Assembly: GCA_964036045.1 (NCBI GenBank)
Contig: OZ038384.1
Span: forward strand, 61,973,355 to 62,037,354
Direction: 5' to 3'
Length of the DNA stretch: 64,000 bases
Origin: Eutreptiella sp. 'Long Island Sound 2002'
Lineage: Eukaryota; Euglenozoa; Euglenophyceae; Eutreptiales; Eutreptiaceae
Of the stretch, positions 44,463 through 56,917 are shown one piece after another. Position 1 is the first letter of the stretch. Every line of letters begins with the position of its first letter. The translations under genes and the position numbers were made by a program. Below the pieces are notes generated by a model, which saw nothing but the letters and a program-made list of their open reading frames with translations, did no database searches and was not told where the DNA came from.

Positions 44463-47400
44463 CCATTACGGTGCTACAGCAGCTACCAAGTGGACCAACA
44501 CGTCCTTGACATCCAAAGAAATGTTCTTTTTCTTTAGGTAGTCCATCCAGACCGTGGTATACCTCGACACAAAACTGCTCGGAGGTTCCCACGAATCTCT
44601 GGAGGCGGCGAATTCCTTCCACCGGACTTTATAAAGCCTTCCCCCAGGCGTCCCCGGGTCCGGCTTGTCCGCCAGGATCTTCTCCGCAGTGAAATCGTCG
44701 TCCTCACCCTCGTCGTCCGAGTCCACATCGCCGGCCGTGAACTCGAAGGTGACGGGACGTCCGCTGGGGTCTGGTGCTCCGGGACGAAGCTGGGTATGGT
44801 CGCGGTCCAGGATCTTGTTATCCCCCACACGAACCGCATACACATCCTGCCCGACCTTCCGCACGATTACCCCCGGCACATACCAAGATTCCTGCCGATG
44901 CCTGGACAGGACATCCCTGTGGTGCCGCTCCACCCACACGGTGTCTTGGAGAGCATACTTCTGGACTTTTCCTTGCTTGAAGTACTTGGCCCTCTTGTCA
45001 TGCTCGTCCTGAAGTGCCTTGCACACTTTGGCCGCCGTGTCGTCCGCCTCAGCCATCATGGCATTCGCATCCCGGGCCACTTTGCCATGGTTCATCCACG
45101 GGAGAGTGCGTGACACTCGATCCCGTAGGAACAGGATGCGATGGGGCGACAGTCCAGTGGGCCCCGGAAGGTCGTGATACACTTGGAGTACCCTCCACAG
45201 CGAATTGTACCAATTCCGGCCCGGTTCGTCGATGTGCAGCTGGCGGAACTTCTCGAACATCTGCCGCCCGGCCACCTCAGCCCGGCCATTCGACCGGCTG
45301 TGGTATGCCACGGTCTTGGCGTGCCGAATCCCCATGTGCTTGCACATCGTCTTGAACCACGTCCCCACGAATTGACTGCCCCGATCGCTGCAGATGACAG
45401 CTGGGACATCGAAAATCGTCAGCCAATGCCTGATCATGGCGTTAGCGACGGTCTTGGCCTGCAGTCCCACTCCATGCTTGTCCTTCTTGTCCTTCTTCTT
45501 GGACTTCTTGCCAGGGACCGCCACGATATACCCACTGTGCCTATCCACCGCCAGGATGACACAGTCGTATGCCTCTCCTTCCACGGTGACCTCAGGCATG
45601 GCGAACACATCCATGGCAACGGACCGCATAGGGGCCTCCGGTATAGCCGTATACACCGGGTTGCCCGCTGTGGAGTGGTTGGGGCTCTTCGTGGCCCAAC
45701 ACACGGCACAGTCGCTGCAGTACCTATCCAGGATGGCGTAGTACCCCGGAGGGAACTTGAAACGCCACTCCAGGTCCTGCTGCATCTTGTCTCGGCCAGG
45801 GTGCATGAGCTGGGGGTTGTGCCAATGGTCAATGAGCTCCTCCACTCGGTTCTCGGGCACCAGCAGCTTGTCCTTGAGGAACAACTTGTCCCCATCCTCG
45901 GTGAGGCCCTCAGGCCACTCGTCGTCCGACGGGGCGCTCACGGCATTCCAGTACTTGCTCCAGTGTTCGGATGCCGCGTAGTCATCCGACCAGTCCTCTG
46001 TGAGCACCGACCTGACTAGCTCTACAGGGGCCACCATCCATTGCTCGAGGGTTTCCTCTCGAATAGCTTGGACGCGGGCACCCCGGAACTTGGCCATGTC
46101 CGTACGGTTTGCCATCACCACAAAGCACTTGACCCCCTCCTGCTCCATGACCTTCTCCATCTCGATGATGCGCTTGGCCTCCTCGGTCTCCTCGGCGTCT
46201 CCATGGCTGGATATGTCCATCCAAGCCTTGCCCGCGGGGTAGGCCCACCGACTGAGACAATCTGCCACAGTATTGTCCTTCCCCGGGACGTATACGACGC
46301 TGAGATCGAACTTGGCGAACGTCTCGTGCAACCGGGCCCTCCTTGCCGCCGGTCCCGATGGGGTGTCGACGTGCTCCCTGTGCCAGCTCTGCAAGGACTG
46401 ATGGTCCGTGCAAACCACCACCGGTTGCAATCTGATGTGGCCAGACCACTTCCTGAGCGCACAAACAATGGCGTACGTCTCCTTCTCCCTCGCGGTCCAG
46501 GTGCGACGTTGGCCCTCGGCCAGGATCCGGCTCCAGAACGCCACGGGTACATGTGACCCATCGTCTCGGATTTGCTCGAGGACTGCCCCCACAGCATAGT
46601 CCGAGGCGTCTGTTCGTAGCACGAATCCCTTGTCCGGGTCCACCAGGAATAGCCCCAGTTGCCCCAGGAGTCGCTCCTTCAGGCGGCTGAATGCACCTTC
46701 GGCCTGAGGGGTCCAAGCAAGCTTCTTCTTGCTCCCCTTCCGGCCATCGAACTTGCCCACTTGCAGCATCTTGTGCAGCGGCCCCGACAGTTCTGCATAC
46801 ATCCGGACATAGCCCGAATAGTAGTTGCAGAACCCCATGAAGGATCGGAGTTCGCTGATGGTCTGGGGCTTCTCCCAGTGGTGCAGAGACGCCAGCTTCC
46901 CAGGCATGGGACGGCGTTGCCCGTGACCAACCACGTGACCCGCGAACTCCACTTCCTTCACGAAGAGTGAGGCTTTGGTGGGCTTGCACACCATATTGTG
47001 CTTGTCCAACTCGCTGAGCACTCGGCGCAGATCCTTCTCATGCGCGTCGATGAGCTCGTCCTCAGTCATGTTCTCCGTGCCGGACCCGATGATGATGTCA
47101 TCCACGAAGGGGTCGGCACAGTCCCGGACAGGACCGAGTAGGTCCTCCATCATGCGCTGGAAAGCGGCGTTGCCATTCTTGGCGCCCATAGGCACCACTT
47201 TCCACTGCATGGGCCCCAGCGGCGTCGACATCGCTGTGCAGGGCCTGGAGTCCGGGTGTAGCGGCATCTGGTGGTAACCGTGTTTCAGGTCCAACACCGT
47301 GAAAATCCGCTTTTTCTGTTGCTTTTGGAGGATGGAGTCGATCAGGGGAAGCGAGTACGAGTCGTGCTCGGTCTGCTCGATCAAACCTCTGTAATCAACC

Positions 47401-49451
47401 ACCAACCTCCACTCGCCCTTCTCCTTCTTGGGCACGATGAAGGCTGGGCTGGCCCACTCACTGTAGGAGGGTTCGATCCATCCCCGCTCAATGAACTCGG
47501 CCAACAGCTTCTTCATGGCCTCGGCCCGATTGCCCTGAAGTTGGTACTCCCGATGACGATAGATCTTGGGGTTCGGCTTCAGCTTGATCTTCGCTGTACC
47601 AAACCTCCCACGATCTGGAGGGTTCTTGTTGGCGACGCCACTGAATAGCCGCGGATAGGCCTTGATCAGCCTCTCTTTCAGCTCGGCGACCTTCGGGTTC
47701 TCCTGGGCCTCTTCAGCCGCTTGCTTCGGTATCGATACAACCGACCGCACTGCGGTATAGGCCTCTTCTGGGTCCGAGTCCGACTTCTCCTCGTCCGATA
47801 TGCCGTCTTCATCGTCGTGGGGCGCGCTTCCCACCGATAATCTTCGAAAATTTGCGGCCTCGGGCTGGTGCTCGTCGCTACCGGTTCCCACTCTTGGAAA
47901 GCCCCACGTAGGTGGGTCCGACCCAACCGGACCATCGTATTGGTCCGCGATGTGATCCATGACCCTCGCCACGAACTCATCCTTCTCGTACTTGCCGGTG
48001 ACCAACATCTTGTCATCCCACCAATGCGGAGATGTGACCATGGTCCGCCTCTTCTTGGCTGCCACACGGTCGTGCATCCCCATCCGCATGTAGTTGACGA
48101 CGTGGTCGATCTCGGCGTGGGACAGGACGTCAATGCCATCAATTGGCTGATCCGTCCCCTCCTTGGGCTCAAACATGACCTTCATGGGCACCGCCTCCAC
48201 CCTACGGATGAATGCTTCATCACCCGTGGGCTGGGCTTGCGCCCCATCCACCAGGAAAGCCTTGGTACCCCACGCTTGACCCGGGGAGGGCATTGATACA
48301 CCCTTGGCGTCGATGAACAACTCCTCCTCTGGCCCGAATGACATCTCGTTCAGGGTGATGGAGTCCAGCGTCGACTTGAGACCCTCCAGCGGACATGGGG
48401 TGGATCCTATGCCGGTTATGACCAGGATCCCCTTCGCCCTATCCGCGATGATCTTCTCCACCGTACGTCTGGTATTGTCCAGGGAACCATGCCAATACAT
48501 GGGTCCCCACTCCTTCAAACCCCAATGCCTGCGCCAGGCTGAGTCTCCTCGATGCCAATGCCTCCTACACTTCCGCAGAAGTGGGGCATCCCGGGAAGCG
48601 AAGATGTCCGTCTCGGGCGCTTCGGCTCCCAGCGTCTGGATCATCCTGTCGTACACCTGCGGCGCCATTCCATACTCCGTGAGCTGAGCTCTGCGGTCTC
48701 CTCTGGACTTGGCACCCACAGCTTGCACCGCTCGGACGATCCGATCCTCTTCCTCAGCATTCCATTGGGATGATCCGCATGCATAGTCCGTGGACAGCCA
48801 TGTGAGGCATTCATCATCCTCCCGGACCAGCGTTGCACGATGGGGAAGGGCTCCAATGGCGTTTGCCACCATGAAGTCATACCCCATGATCATATCCCAA
48901 TCGGTAATGTCGGCCACATAGAAGTTCCCGGATAGAGTGCTTCTCTTCGCCTGATCAGGGCGGTTCAAGCGCTCATGCTCCCAGAATTCCATACTGATGG
49001 TGGCCTCATGGGTGCCGCCACCCATAATCTCTCCGTTGGCGACCTTCAGGCGGACCGGTCTCCGGCTGGGCTGCAGGAGTTCCTCCATGAACAACCCTCT
49101 CCGGACCAGGCTCACCTGGGCACCCGTATCCACTAACACATCCACCACCTTCTCCTCTCGTCCGCACCGTACTCGCACTTTCAAGTGCAACTGCCGCTCG
49201 TCGCCATGAGGTGTATGGACGACTCTCACGGCATGCAACTCTAGCAGGTCCGGGTGCATCAGAACTTCAAGGGTATGGTCACGGATGGTGTAGATCTTGG
49301 GTTGGTCCTGCCCGTCCACGGGGCTCTCCGTGGTCGCTCCTTCCTTCTTGCCATGTCCCGTACCCACATGTACTTCCCTTGGCAGGGCGCTCCAGGGGTT
49401 GGGAGTGGCGAAGCTCAGTGGTTTTGGCTCTTCTGGAGCCTTCTTCGGCAC
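44463..49451 (-). CDS. pol: Element X Pol polyprotein, complete
   Basis: 1661 codons ending in TAA. Protease: VVDVLVDTGAQVSLV, DTG at residues 108-110. RT: GWIEPSYSEWASPAFIVPKK, RLVVDYRGL, TVLDLKHGYHQMPL (catalytic Asp present), and FVDDIIIGS at 782-790. RNase H: RTDASDYAVGAVLEQ (Asp 948), then CTDHQSLQSW and ADCLSRWAYPAG. Integrase: a His/His and CSDCAVC zinc finger, VAMDVFAM (Asp 1281), ICSDRGSQFVG (Asp 1356), GRAEVAGRQ (Glu 1392), i.e. DD35E. Chromodomain at 1587-1640: FTAEKILADK, YKVRWKEF, SWEPPSSF. These parts process the polyprotein, copy RNA to cDNA and insert it, with the chromodomain directing the site. The start is the first Met after the gag frame stops 82 bp upstream; entry by frameshift from gag is possible. 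Confidence 0.95.
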
Positions 49452-49532
49452 CCGATGTGCCTTCGCTTTCTCTGGGATTCCACTGATTTTCGGAGGAGAG
49501 ACCTCCGAGGTCCCACTCCTGTGGGGGCTCCT

Positions 49533-52500
49533 CTAGACTTGGCTTCCCGCAGCCCCTTCCGGCTGCGATCCGCCAGGACTTTGTCCACCACGCTGCTGGG
49601 CCTTGAATTCCTCCAACGTCCTCAACATGTCCTCAGCAACTTCCTCGATCGACCTTACTCGTCGGTCTTGGCCAGGTCCACCACCATAGCCTCTTCCTCC
49701 GCCTTTTCCTTGGCCTTTGCCTTGGCCTTTTCCCCCGTCTCCGCCCTTAGCCTTCCAGTCGGAAATCCGCTGCTCCTTGGGCTTCTTCTCGGGGTGGGCG
49801 GCGAAGTAGGCCTTCTTGTCCGCCTCATACACCTTGCACTGACGGTGGTCGTGTGCATGGTTGTTTCCCTTGCCATAACAGACCCAGCACCCGTCATGTT
49901 GCGACCTGTACTCCCGGAATGAGAGCGGTGGGTTCCCGATCCTCCTTGGCTCTTTGCCCCTTGGTCCCGCCCGGCTCCATCTGGACCGATCCTGCCCATT
50001 GTTCTTGACGTTGTGCGCCACAAACGCGAAGAAATGGGCCTCCTCGTGATCCTCCCGGGACCAGTGGTCTTGGCCACTTCCACTACCATCCTCCGCGGAG
50101 TTGGCTGTGTCCTCTTGGATCTCTCGATGATGGCGGTCTTCTCGGTGGCCTCGTTGTCCATGACCATGTCGATCCTGCACGTGGGCCTCGTTCTTCGCAT
50201 TGAGCTTCAACTCCACCGTGATGTACTTCACGATCTCGTCAAGGCTCATGCGGGCGAAGATGACTTGCATCCTCAGCGGCTCCCCGCGCCTCCGCTCCAC
50301 GTTGTTGAGGCGCAGCAACCTTTGCCCATGGAGTCCCCGAATACCTCCACGTACACGGCGTTCTTCAGGCCCAACATCCGGTTGGCCTCCTGAAGAACTC
50401 CATGATACCCGCATGGGTATCCTTCGCCGCCATAATCCTCACCGCCACGCGCTTCTTTGCCCTCTTCTTCTCCTCGTCCTCCACTCGTCTCTTCCAGCTG
50501 TCAGGAAGGACGTCCTTCAGCAAGTGGCGGATCTCACTGGCCTCGTTCCAGTCTTCCACCAACTTGAGGCATCTGCGGTACTTCCGCAGATACCGGTTCC
50601 ACTCCCGGACCCGCAACTCTCCGCGGTCCAGCGGCAGTGGAATGGACCACAGGTCCTCCAGCTTCTGATTCGGAGCGTCCACCCGGTCCTCATCCTCCAG
50701 CCACTGGAGGCAGGCCTGCTCCGTGCGGATCAATCCTTCCCGGATCTGATCCCGCAGCTCCTCCTTGAGATCCTGCGCCAGCCGGTGTGGGAATGTCCGG
50801 CATACCCACTTGTCCCGCGGCGCTCCCCGCATCTCGCCGACGACCTCCTCGGCGAAGTCCTCCCAGTCCAGGATGAAGTCATCCAGGTTGGACGGGTTCC
50901 CTTCGTAATAGGGGATCTTGATTCCCCTGAGATCGTCGATCCGGATGGCGTCTCCGACGTCTCCAGCCACCACCCCACCGAGACGGATACCACCTGTGGC
51001 CGGGGGGTGTGAGTACACTCCCCGTACATCCCTCTCCTCCATGGAGTGCGGTCCAGTTGGGCCTGAACCCATGGGGTTTGGAATGCGGGAAGGATTTGCC
51101 CCATCGGCCGTCCATATCCCCGTATTGGGATCCTTCGCCCACAGGTTTCCGCTTGGATGGCCTCGACCATGTCCGTCGGCGCTTCCCATGGTTCGCCCCT
51201 GCATGGTCTGGTTCTGGTTCTCGATCTTCTCTTCCGCATAGACTGCCATATTCGTCGTGAGCGGTACATCCTGGGCGGCATGGCCATCTGTACCGTCAGG
51301 CTCCTCGGGTCCGTGGTCACGTGCCCTTCCCGCATGTACCCAGCCGGTGCCGTGTGTTCCCCGAGCATTGTGGATTCGCTGAACAGGGGAACATACGGCA
51401 GCGCACCCGGGTCAACACGCGGAGGCGCGTATGGTGCCTCTGCAGGGCCGCCCATGGGTTTCTCCATGGCGCTCCTGAGGGTCTTAACCCGCTCCACCAG
51501 CTCTACCGCGGCCGGCTTTGCCGGGAGCTCCGGACCCGAGGCGAGGGGCTGTCGCTCCTCTAGCCTTCTCAGGCGTCCCGACATGTCCTCCACTAAGTGG
51601 AGGAGGCTGTCCACCACTTGCTGCTGCTTCTGCAGGGCCAGCTCCAGATTCTCCCGGTACCGGGCCTGATCCGCTCGCAGCTCCTCCATGTGGTTCTCCG
51701 CGGCCGACTGATCGTCCAGGATCCCCGCGACGTCCTCCTCTAGAGCGTCCTTGGCGTTGTCCAGGCGGTCAAGGTGACGCACGATGGCGTCCATCCCCAT
51801 CTTCGGGTACTTGCCCATGAGGAAGGACACGTGCTCACAGTGGCACGCAGCGTGCTTTTCGCCGGATTCAGCGCATCCCGCGGTTCCCGGCACCTCAGAC
51901 TCATCACCCATAGGCGTATCGCCTATGGCGTCCGTCTCTGGTCCCGTGTGCCGGGGCACAGGTGCCGTCCGGGCTATGGCTGGCCTCTCCAAGCCCTCGG
52001 CATCGTGCTTCAGGGCGGGCTCGGGGGCCGTATGCGCCCTGGCGATCGGCGCGGGCGTCTCCGACTCCGAAGGTGGCTCGTAGGCTGTCCGATAGCCCTC
52101 GGAGTGCCCCTCGGATTCCCACAGCCTGACCGGGCTGGGGTCAGTGTCCATAGCCCCCGCGTCCCTTGCCGCGGACTTGGGTGACCCGCGCTTCCGGTAG
52201 CGCCGGGCCCGTCCTCCACTGCTGCCTGAATGGCAGGCCTCATCCGAGTCCTCCGCGGCGGAGCGGAGGTTGCATGCCTTTCGGCAGCGACGCTCACACA
52301 TGGAGACCAGGTCCTCCATGTCACGTCCTCCTCTTCCCGAGTGTCGTTCTTCTCTTCGGGCTTCAACTTCCGGAGTTCGCCATGCTCTTGAACGTCTCGG
52401 TCCTTCTATGGCTCCAATCTCCGGCGTGGTCTCCACCGAGTCCACAATACGCACCCGGGGCGTGTTTGGGCAGGGCTCATAAGGGCCCAAGTCCCCGGGT

Positions 52501-52625
52501 CGGCGGTTGGTAGGGGCAGCAGGTAAGCCTCTGCTACCATAAAGAAGGTCCCTACCAGGACCGGCCCCCGCTGTGCCCCTTCCGCCTGTCACCCCTGCTG
52601 ACTTGCTCCGGATCAGCGATTGCAT
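49533..52625 (-). pseudogene. gag: Element X Gag, coding split over shifted frames
   Basis: Three long frames cover gag. Frame 1 (52625-50730) starts inside the LTR and reads through the PBS. A more likely start is its Met at 52319 (MEDLVSMCERRC). It holds a coiled coil (LEEDVAGILDDQSAAENHME). Frame 2 (51249-50365) holds the capsid-like part (PYYEGNPSNLDDFILDWEDF, LEDLWSIPLPLDRGELRVRE). Frame 3 (50414-49533) holds a zinc knuckle-like CWVCYGKGNNHAHDHRQC, then a Lys/Gly-rich GKGQGKGQGKGGG tail. The changeovers lie near 51270 (beside a C run) and between 50400 and 50300, where a third frame is briefly used. Single-base indels explain them; sequencing error or programmed frameshifting are alternatives. 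Confidence 0.8.
52528..52539 (-). other. Primer-binding site of element X
   Basis: TGGTAGCAGAGG on the minus strand, three bases after the 5' LTR end. Identical to the PBS of element A. Confidence 0.85.
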
Positions 52626-54899
52626 TTCTCAAAATCCTCAAAATCCAGGGTCCAAATCCAAAAATATAGAAAATGTAATCCTCCTTCAACCCTGAACAGC
52701 AACCAGATCCCACAAGTATAGCAATAACCCAATTCACAATCCAAATCAGGCTGCGGGCTTTCGTTCAGCACACCGGTATTCCCACGGTGGCGGGCATGTA
52801 CAAGAATTGCACCAAGGAAGAAAGCCCTGAAATTGGCATATGAACACGAATAAAGCAAAGTTGGGGAAAGATGGAAACTTATACAATCACAGCCATAGAC
52901 CCCTCATTCCCTGGACTCAAGACCTTCCCTTGACTCACCAACATGATGCCCTGAACCCAGTCCAATAAGATGGTTAAATGCCATATGTCAAAAGCCATTA
53001 CATAAACCCCAAAAATGTGTTCACTCCCAAGCCTCTAAATCCTAGCCCAATAGGTGAGGTGGCGTGTCATGGCCTAGAGTGGCACTCGGGACCATGCCCT
53101 ACCCTGACATAACCTTGGTTGGACTTGGAGTCGAATGGGCTTGGAGAAATGACCTATGAGTTTGAACTCATAACATGCCAAAAAACTGCCAATTCACACC
53201 ATATTGCCCATATATCACATATATGCTCAAAATTGAAGTTACCACTTATCCGAAGGCTCAAAGCATGCATGGAATCGAAGTCTACTCTTCATGGATGATA
53301 GAGACCAAAGGTCAATGCCCATGTACATCCCCATTTTACCCTCGAAACCCCTTCGGATATGGGCGCCACGCACTGCCCAAGTCAGCCCATGATTTTGAGA
53401 CCAATTCTTGTAATCCTTCGTGCGCCAAGCCAAATGGAGTACGCGATCCGGCATATGGTGGTGTTCAACTCCAAAGCATATGCCAACATATGAACAACAT
53501 ACCATGGTTCGACTCCCCATAGGCTTCTTGCTGTTTGCTGACCAGGTAAGTACACAAAACGCAAGAATGAGCAAAAATTGAGGTCAAAAACATGAAAATA
53601 TGACCAAATACAAAGTTGTCATGATAGTATATCTCTATGCTCACCCATGATATCCGCTCATGATTCAATACACAAATGATTGGAACCATTTGCGAACAAT
53701 TCCCCCACTTGGATCCCCAATCGGGCGCATGGAGATACCTTCGCCACTAATATCTACATGCCCCATGAAAATGGGAGTGCACCCATGGATCTCTTTGTCA
53801 AACATACCATGAGCAATACATACGCGGTAGACTTGGTCTAGCGCTTTGAATTCCACAATTGGGACATGGGCAAAGCCCTTGTCACGTATGGCTCCCCATC
53901 TCTTCGGCCACACGAAGATATATAACATGGGCGTGAGCATATCAAACATATACCATGCATACAACACATACCCTCAAAATATGGCTCCCACCATGATATG
54001 CCATGTCCCTCCATTGACATAACTTCACGTTAAAAATACGTAGGAACCCAAGGAAAGTTGCTATGCAACCCCAACACTCATGCGGTGCACTCGAAAGTCA
54101 CAATAAAATGTTCGGTTGCACGGTCCAAGAGTTATATGTCACTTTATACCCTCTTGACCATTATCCCTTGCTATATCGGGCATGTGTACACACCAAAGGC
54201 GTTTGATGCTTCCTAAATTAAGTTGAGACCAAGGCTTTTGCAACCCAACTTTCCTTATTCTCTTTCCGCACACTCGCTCGTAGATATGGCTCTTCAAAGT
54301 GGTCCCACAATTCGCTTTTGTTTCCCTTATATCTCCAAGTCAAATGGGTGGCAAGTATAAGGGAAACCTGATTCGGGCATAGGGAAAAGAGTATGACCAC
54401 TCGAAGAAGTCCCAATCAAGTGCGGCGATGTCGAAGTCGAAAATCCGATTTCGACATCGCGAAAAATTCTGATTAAAATTTCGAGTGCTTATTTGGAGAA
54501 TTGCGGATGCAACGAACCCTTTGCTGATGAAATCTGACCCTTCAACGGAATATCCGCCAAAATATCTGGAAATAACAGTTAACCAATCGGTTAACGCAAA
54601 ATCGCGAGCCAACTGACAGTCGCCGATACATTGACCATCAGAACGAAAGGCTGAAAAATTACGGAAACATTATGATAATAAAACCCTGTTGATTCCTGAT
54701 ATTCCGATATATAAATCTCCGCTGGCGGCGCCTCGGTTCTGAATATGGCCGCTCATAGCCGGAATGGCCAAACCTATCACACTATCACATCGGGTTAGAT
54801 CAGGTGGATGGGAGAGTATGATATCAGCCAATGGCGGCTTGCCGGCACATAGATACACACCCCAAGTGACCCCAAGATGGCCACGGGGGTCCGAACCGG
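52543..54899 (-). repeat. Element X 5' LTR (lacks its first 5 bp)
   Basis: Matches 41711-44067 with about 1% difference and no net length change. The plus-strand end CCGAACCGG is followed by GGGAACAG instead of the CTTCA that completes the LTR at 44068-44072. Confidence 0.92.
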
Positions 54900-55716
54900 G
54901 GGAACAGCCCCCCCCAGTACCTGGAGGTACCACGCGGGCCCCCCCAGGCCCCACGGACGCCTCCCGAGTGGCCCCCCTCGCCCCACGACGAGGGCCAATC
55001 CCGCAGACGGCGGCGCTCCCGCCCCCCCCCCACCCAGCACGACGCTCCCGCCTACGGCTCTCCCGCTCCCGGCAGCGCCACCGCGCCTCGCCCGCTCACT
55101 CACACCGCTCCTGCTCCCCGTGGCGCCGCCACGACTCCCCAGGGCTCCGCCACTGCCGCTCCCGCTCCCCCGGGCGCCACCGCGCGCGCCACCGCCGTCC
55201 CATGTTCGCGTCCTTCTCCCCCTACGAACGGCACCGCGCTTCAAGTCCCCCGCGCCACCGATACGCATCCTCCACCCCCAGCCCCCGCCACTGCCGCTCC
55301 AGGACCTTGAGCTCGAAGCCCTCCCCTCCCCGGGCCCCCGCCCACCTCGCCTGGTGGTCTGCCTCCGCCCTGCGGGAGCTCCGTCGCTAGCCGAAGTGGG
55401 CCGGGGGAGCGGGAATGCGTGAGGGGGTGCACATGATCCACACCTTCGGGGAAATCCTCACCCGCACCCCTGCCAACCCAAACGAGACCGCCCTTGAGGC
55501 CGCCATGCGGCAGACAACATGAGAAGCCCTCCTCTTGGCCTCCGCCGCCCCTACACCCCCGAAACCCTCTGCCGGTGGCTCCAGACCACCCGACCCCGAA
55601 CATGGGCCATCGGCGCCCCACAGTCCTTGCCACCACCCCACCACAAGCACACCGCAAAAAAAAAAGGGCAAAGGGAAGGCCCGCGGCAAGGGGGCGTGGA
55701 GAGGTTCCAGGTAACA
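54900..55716 (+). pseudogene. E2 ORF, Arg/Ser-rich then basic, ORF1-like
   Basis: A plus-strand frame entered from the LTR side reads RRGPIPQTAALPPPP, then an RS/RH-rich stretch (RLSRSRQRHRASPAHSHR, RHCRSRSPGRHRARHRR). It continues PAHLAWWSASALRELRR, a TAG, GMREGVHMIHTFGEILTR, a TGA, and EALLLASAAPTPPKPSAG, ending in KKKGKGKARGKG. The same frame stays coherent across both stops. Arg/Ser-rich, basic-tailed proteins of this kind fit a nucleic-acid-binding ORF1 or gag, but I recognise no family. Frames 2 and 3 are also open because of high GC. Confidence 0.4.
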
Positions 55717-56139
55717 GGCAGGCGCCCACAGGGACAGGGCAGCGGGGGCAACACAACACAGGGGCAAAGAACGACCGGAGGACCACCGACACGGGGAAAA
55801 GGAAAGGCCAGGGGCCATGGCACTGGGGGAGAGGGCGCAACGACGGGCACCAGGACACACACCACGAAGGAGGGGCAGACCACACCGGAGGGACCGGCAC
55901 CGCACCACCCCCCCAACCCAGTGGACACCGCGCGACCCCCACGGGACACAGCCACACCAAGGCACCAGGCGGACCACCCCAGAGGCGCACGCCTGCCCGG
56001 ACGCACCGCCGCAAACCCGGACCTGACATCACAGGAACCACAGCGGATCGTGCTCATCGACCACCAGTCCCCGCACAGGGGAAGGAGGGTACACGCACAC
56101 AGGGGGAAGGGGATATACCGACACAGGGAACCGCCGAGA

Positions 56140-56480
56140 GCACCCACACCCACCACCGCACCCCAACCGCACACCACGGCACAGCAAAGCATGGCACAAC
56201 ACGAAGCAGCACAACACACCGCAGCACAGCGCGCCGCTGTGCAGCGCAACCGGACAGGGCACACGAGGACACAGCACAGCACAGCACGACACAACGCGGC
56301 GCGGCACAGCATGGCGCCACCCGCCATGCCACGGCAAGACAGACCACGGCACGAAAGGGCACGGCACGGCACGACAGAGCAGGGCGCACCGCAACACAGC
56401 GCAGAACAGCGCGACGCAGCACAGCAAAGCACAGCGTAAACAGCACGGCACACCACGGCACACCACAGCACCAAAGCAAG
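56140..56480 (+). repeat. Degenerate CAGCACAGC/CGGCACGGC tandem stretch
   Basis: Short units of the type GGCACAGCACAACAC and CACGGCACGGCACGAC repeat without fixed period, giving long Cys/Ala/Val-type frames on the minus strand that are not taken as genes. Confidence 0.7.
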
Positions 56481-56917
56481 GGACGCTAATCGTGGGTCTA
56501 ACCCGAGCAAGCCACTTCACACCCCGGAAAGGCAGGGAAAGCGCCCACAGCCATGGAACAACACCATGGCAGCCCACCACGCATGGGTTACAGGCCACCA
56601 CAAGCCCGTCGGTACAACCCCCCCCCCGCCTGCGCTGTCCCGCCCGCACAAACCACCACCAGAAGGTTAAGCCCGGCACCCCCAAGCCGGCACCGCAGAG
56701 GCGGGCAGACACGGGACGACCCCACCCCCCCTAACCCATGACCTCACGAAACCGGCTGGCACAACTGCCCAGCCGGCAGAACCAGAGCCTAACCCGACAG
56801 GACAGGCCACCAACCTATGCGTGTACATAACCCGCATAACCCCTGGGGCCGGGGCACGGCCCGCGACCACCCACAGCGCCAAACGCGACCCAGTTATCCA
56901 CCCAGTTTGCCAACCAG

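Larger units (their letters stand above)
41711..54899 (-). mobile_element. Element X: Ty3/gypsy chromovirus, nearly intact
   Basis: Minus-strand LTR retrotransposon of 13.2 kb. 3' LTR 41711-44072 (2362 bp) and 5' LTR 52543-54899 (2357 bp) are about 99% alike by eye. In order on the minus strand: PBS, gag, pol (protease, RT, RNase H, integrase, chromodomain), PPT. Pol is a single 1661-codon ORF with all catalytic residues; gag has small frameshifts. The 5' LTR lacks exactly its first 5 bp (TGAAG), and no target duplication is visible, so its right edge was altered after insertion. It is much younger than A. Confidence 0.93.

Noticed and set aside
41711-54899. Element X as a second copy of element A
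   Set aside because: LTR length and sequence, gag and linker differ; only the PBS and general pol motifs are shared.
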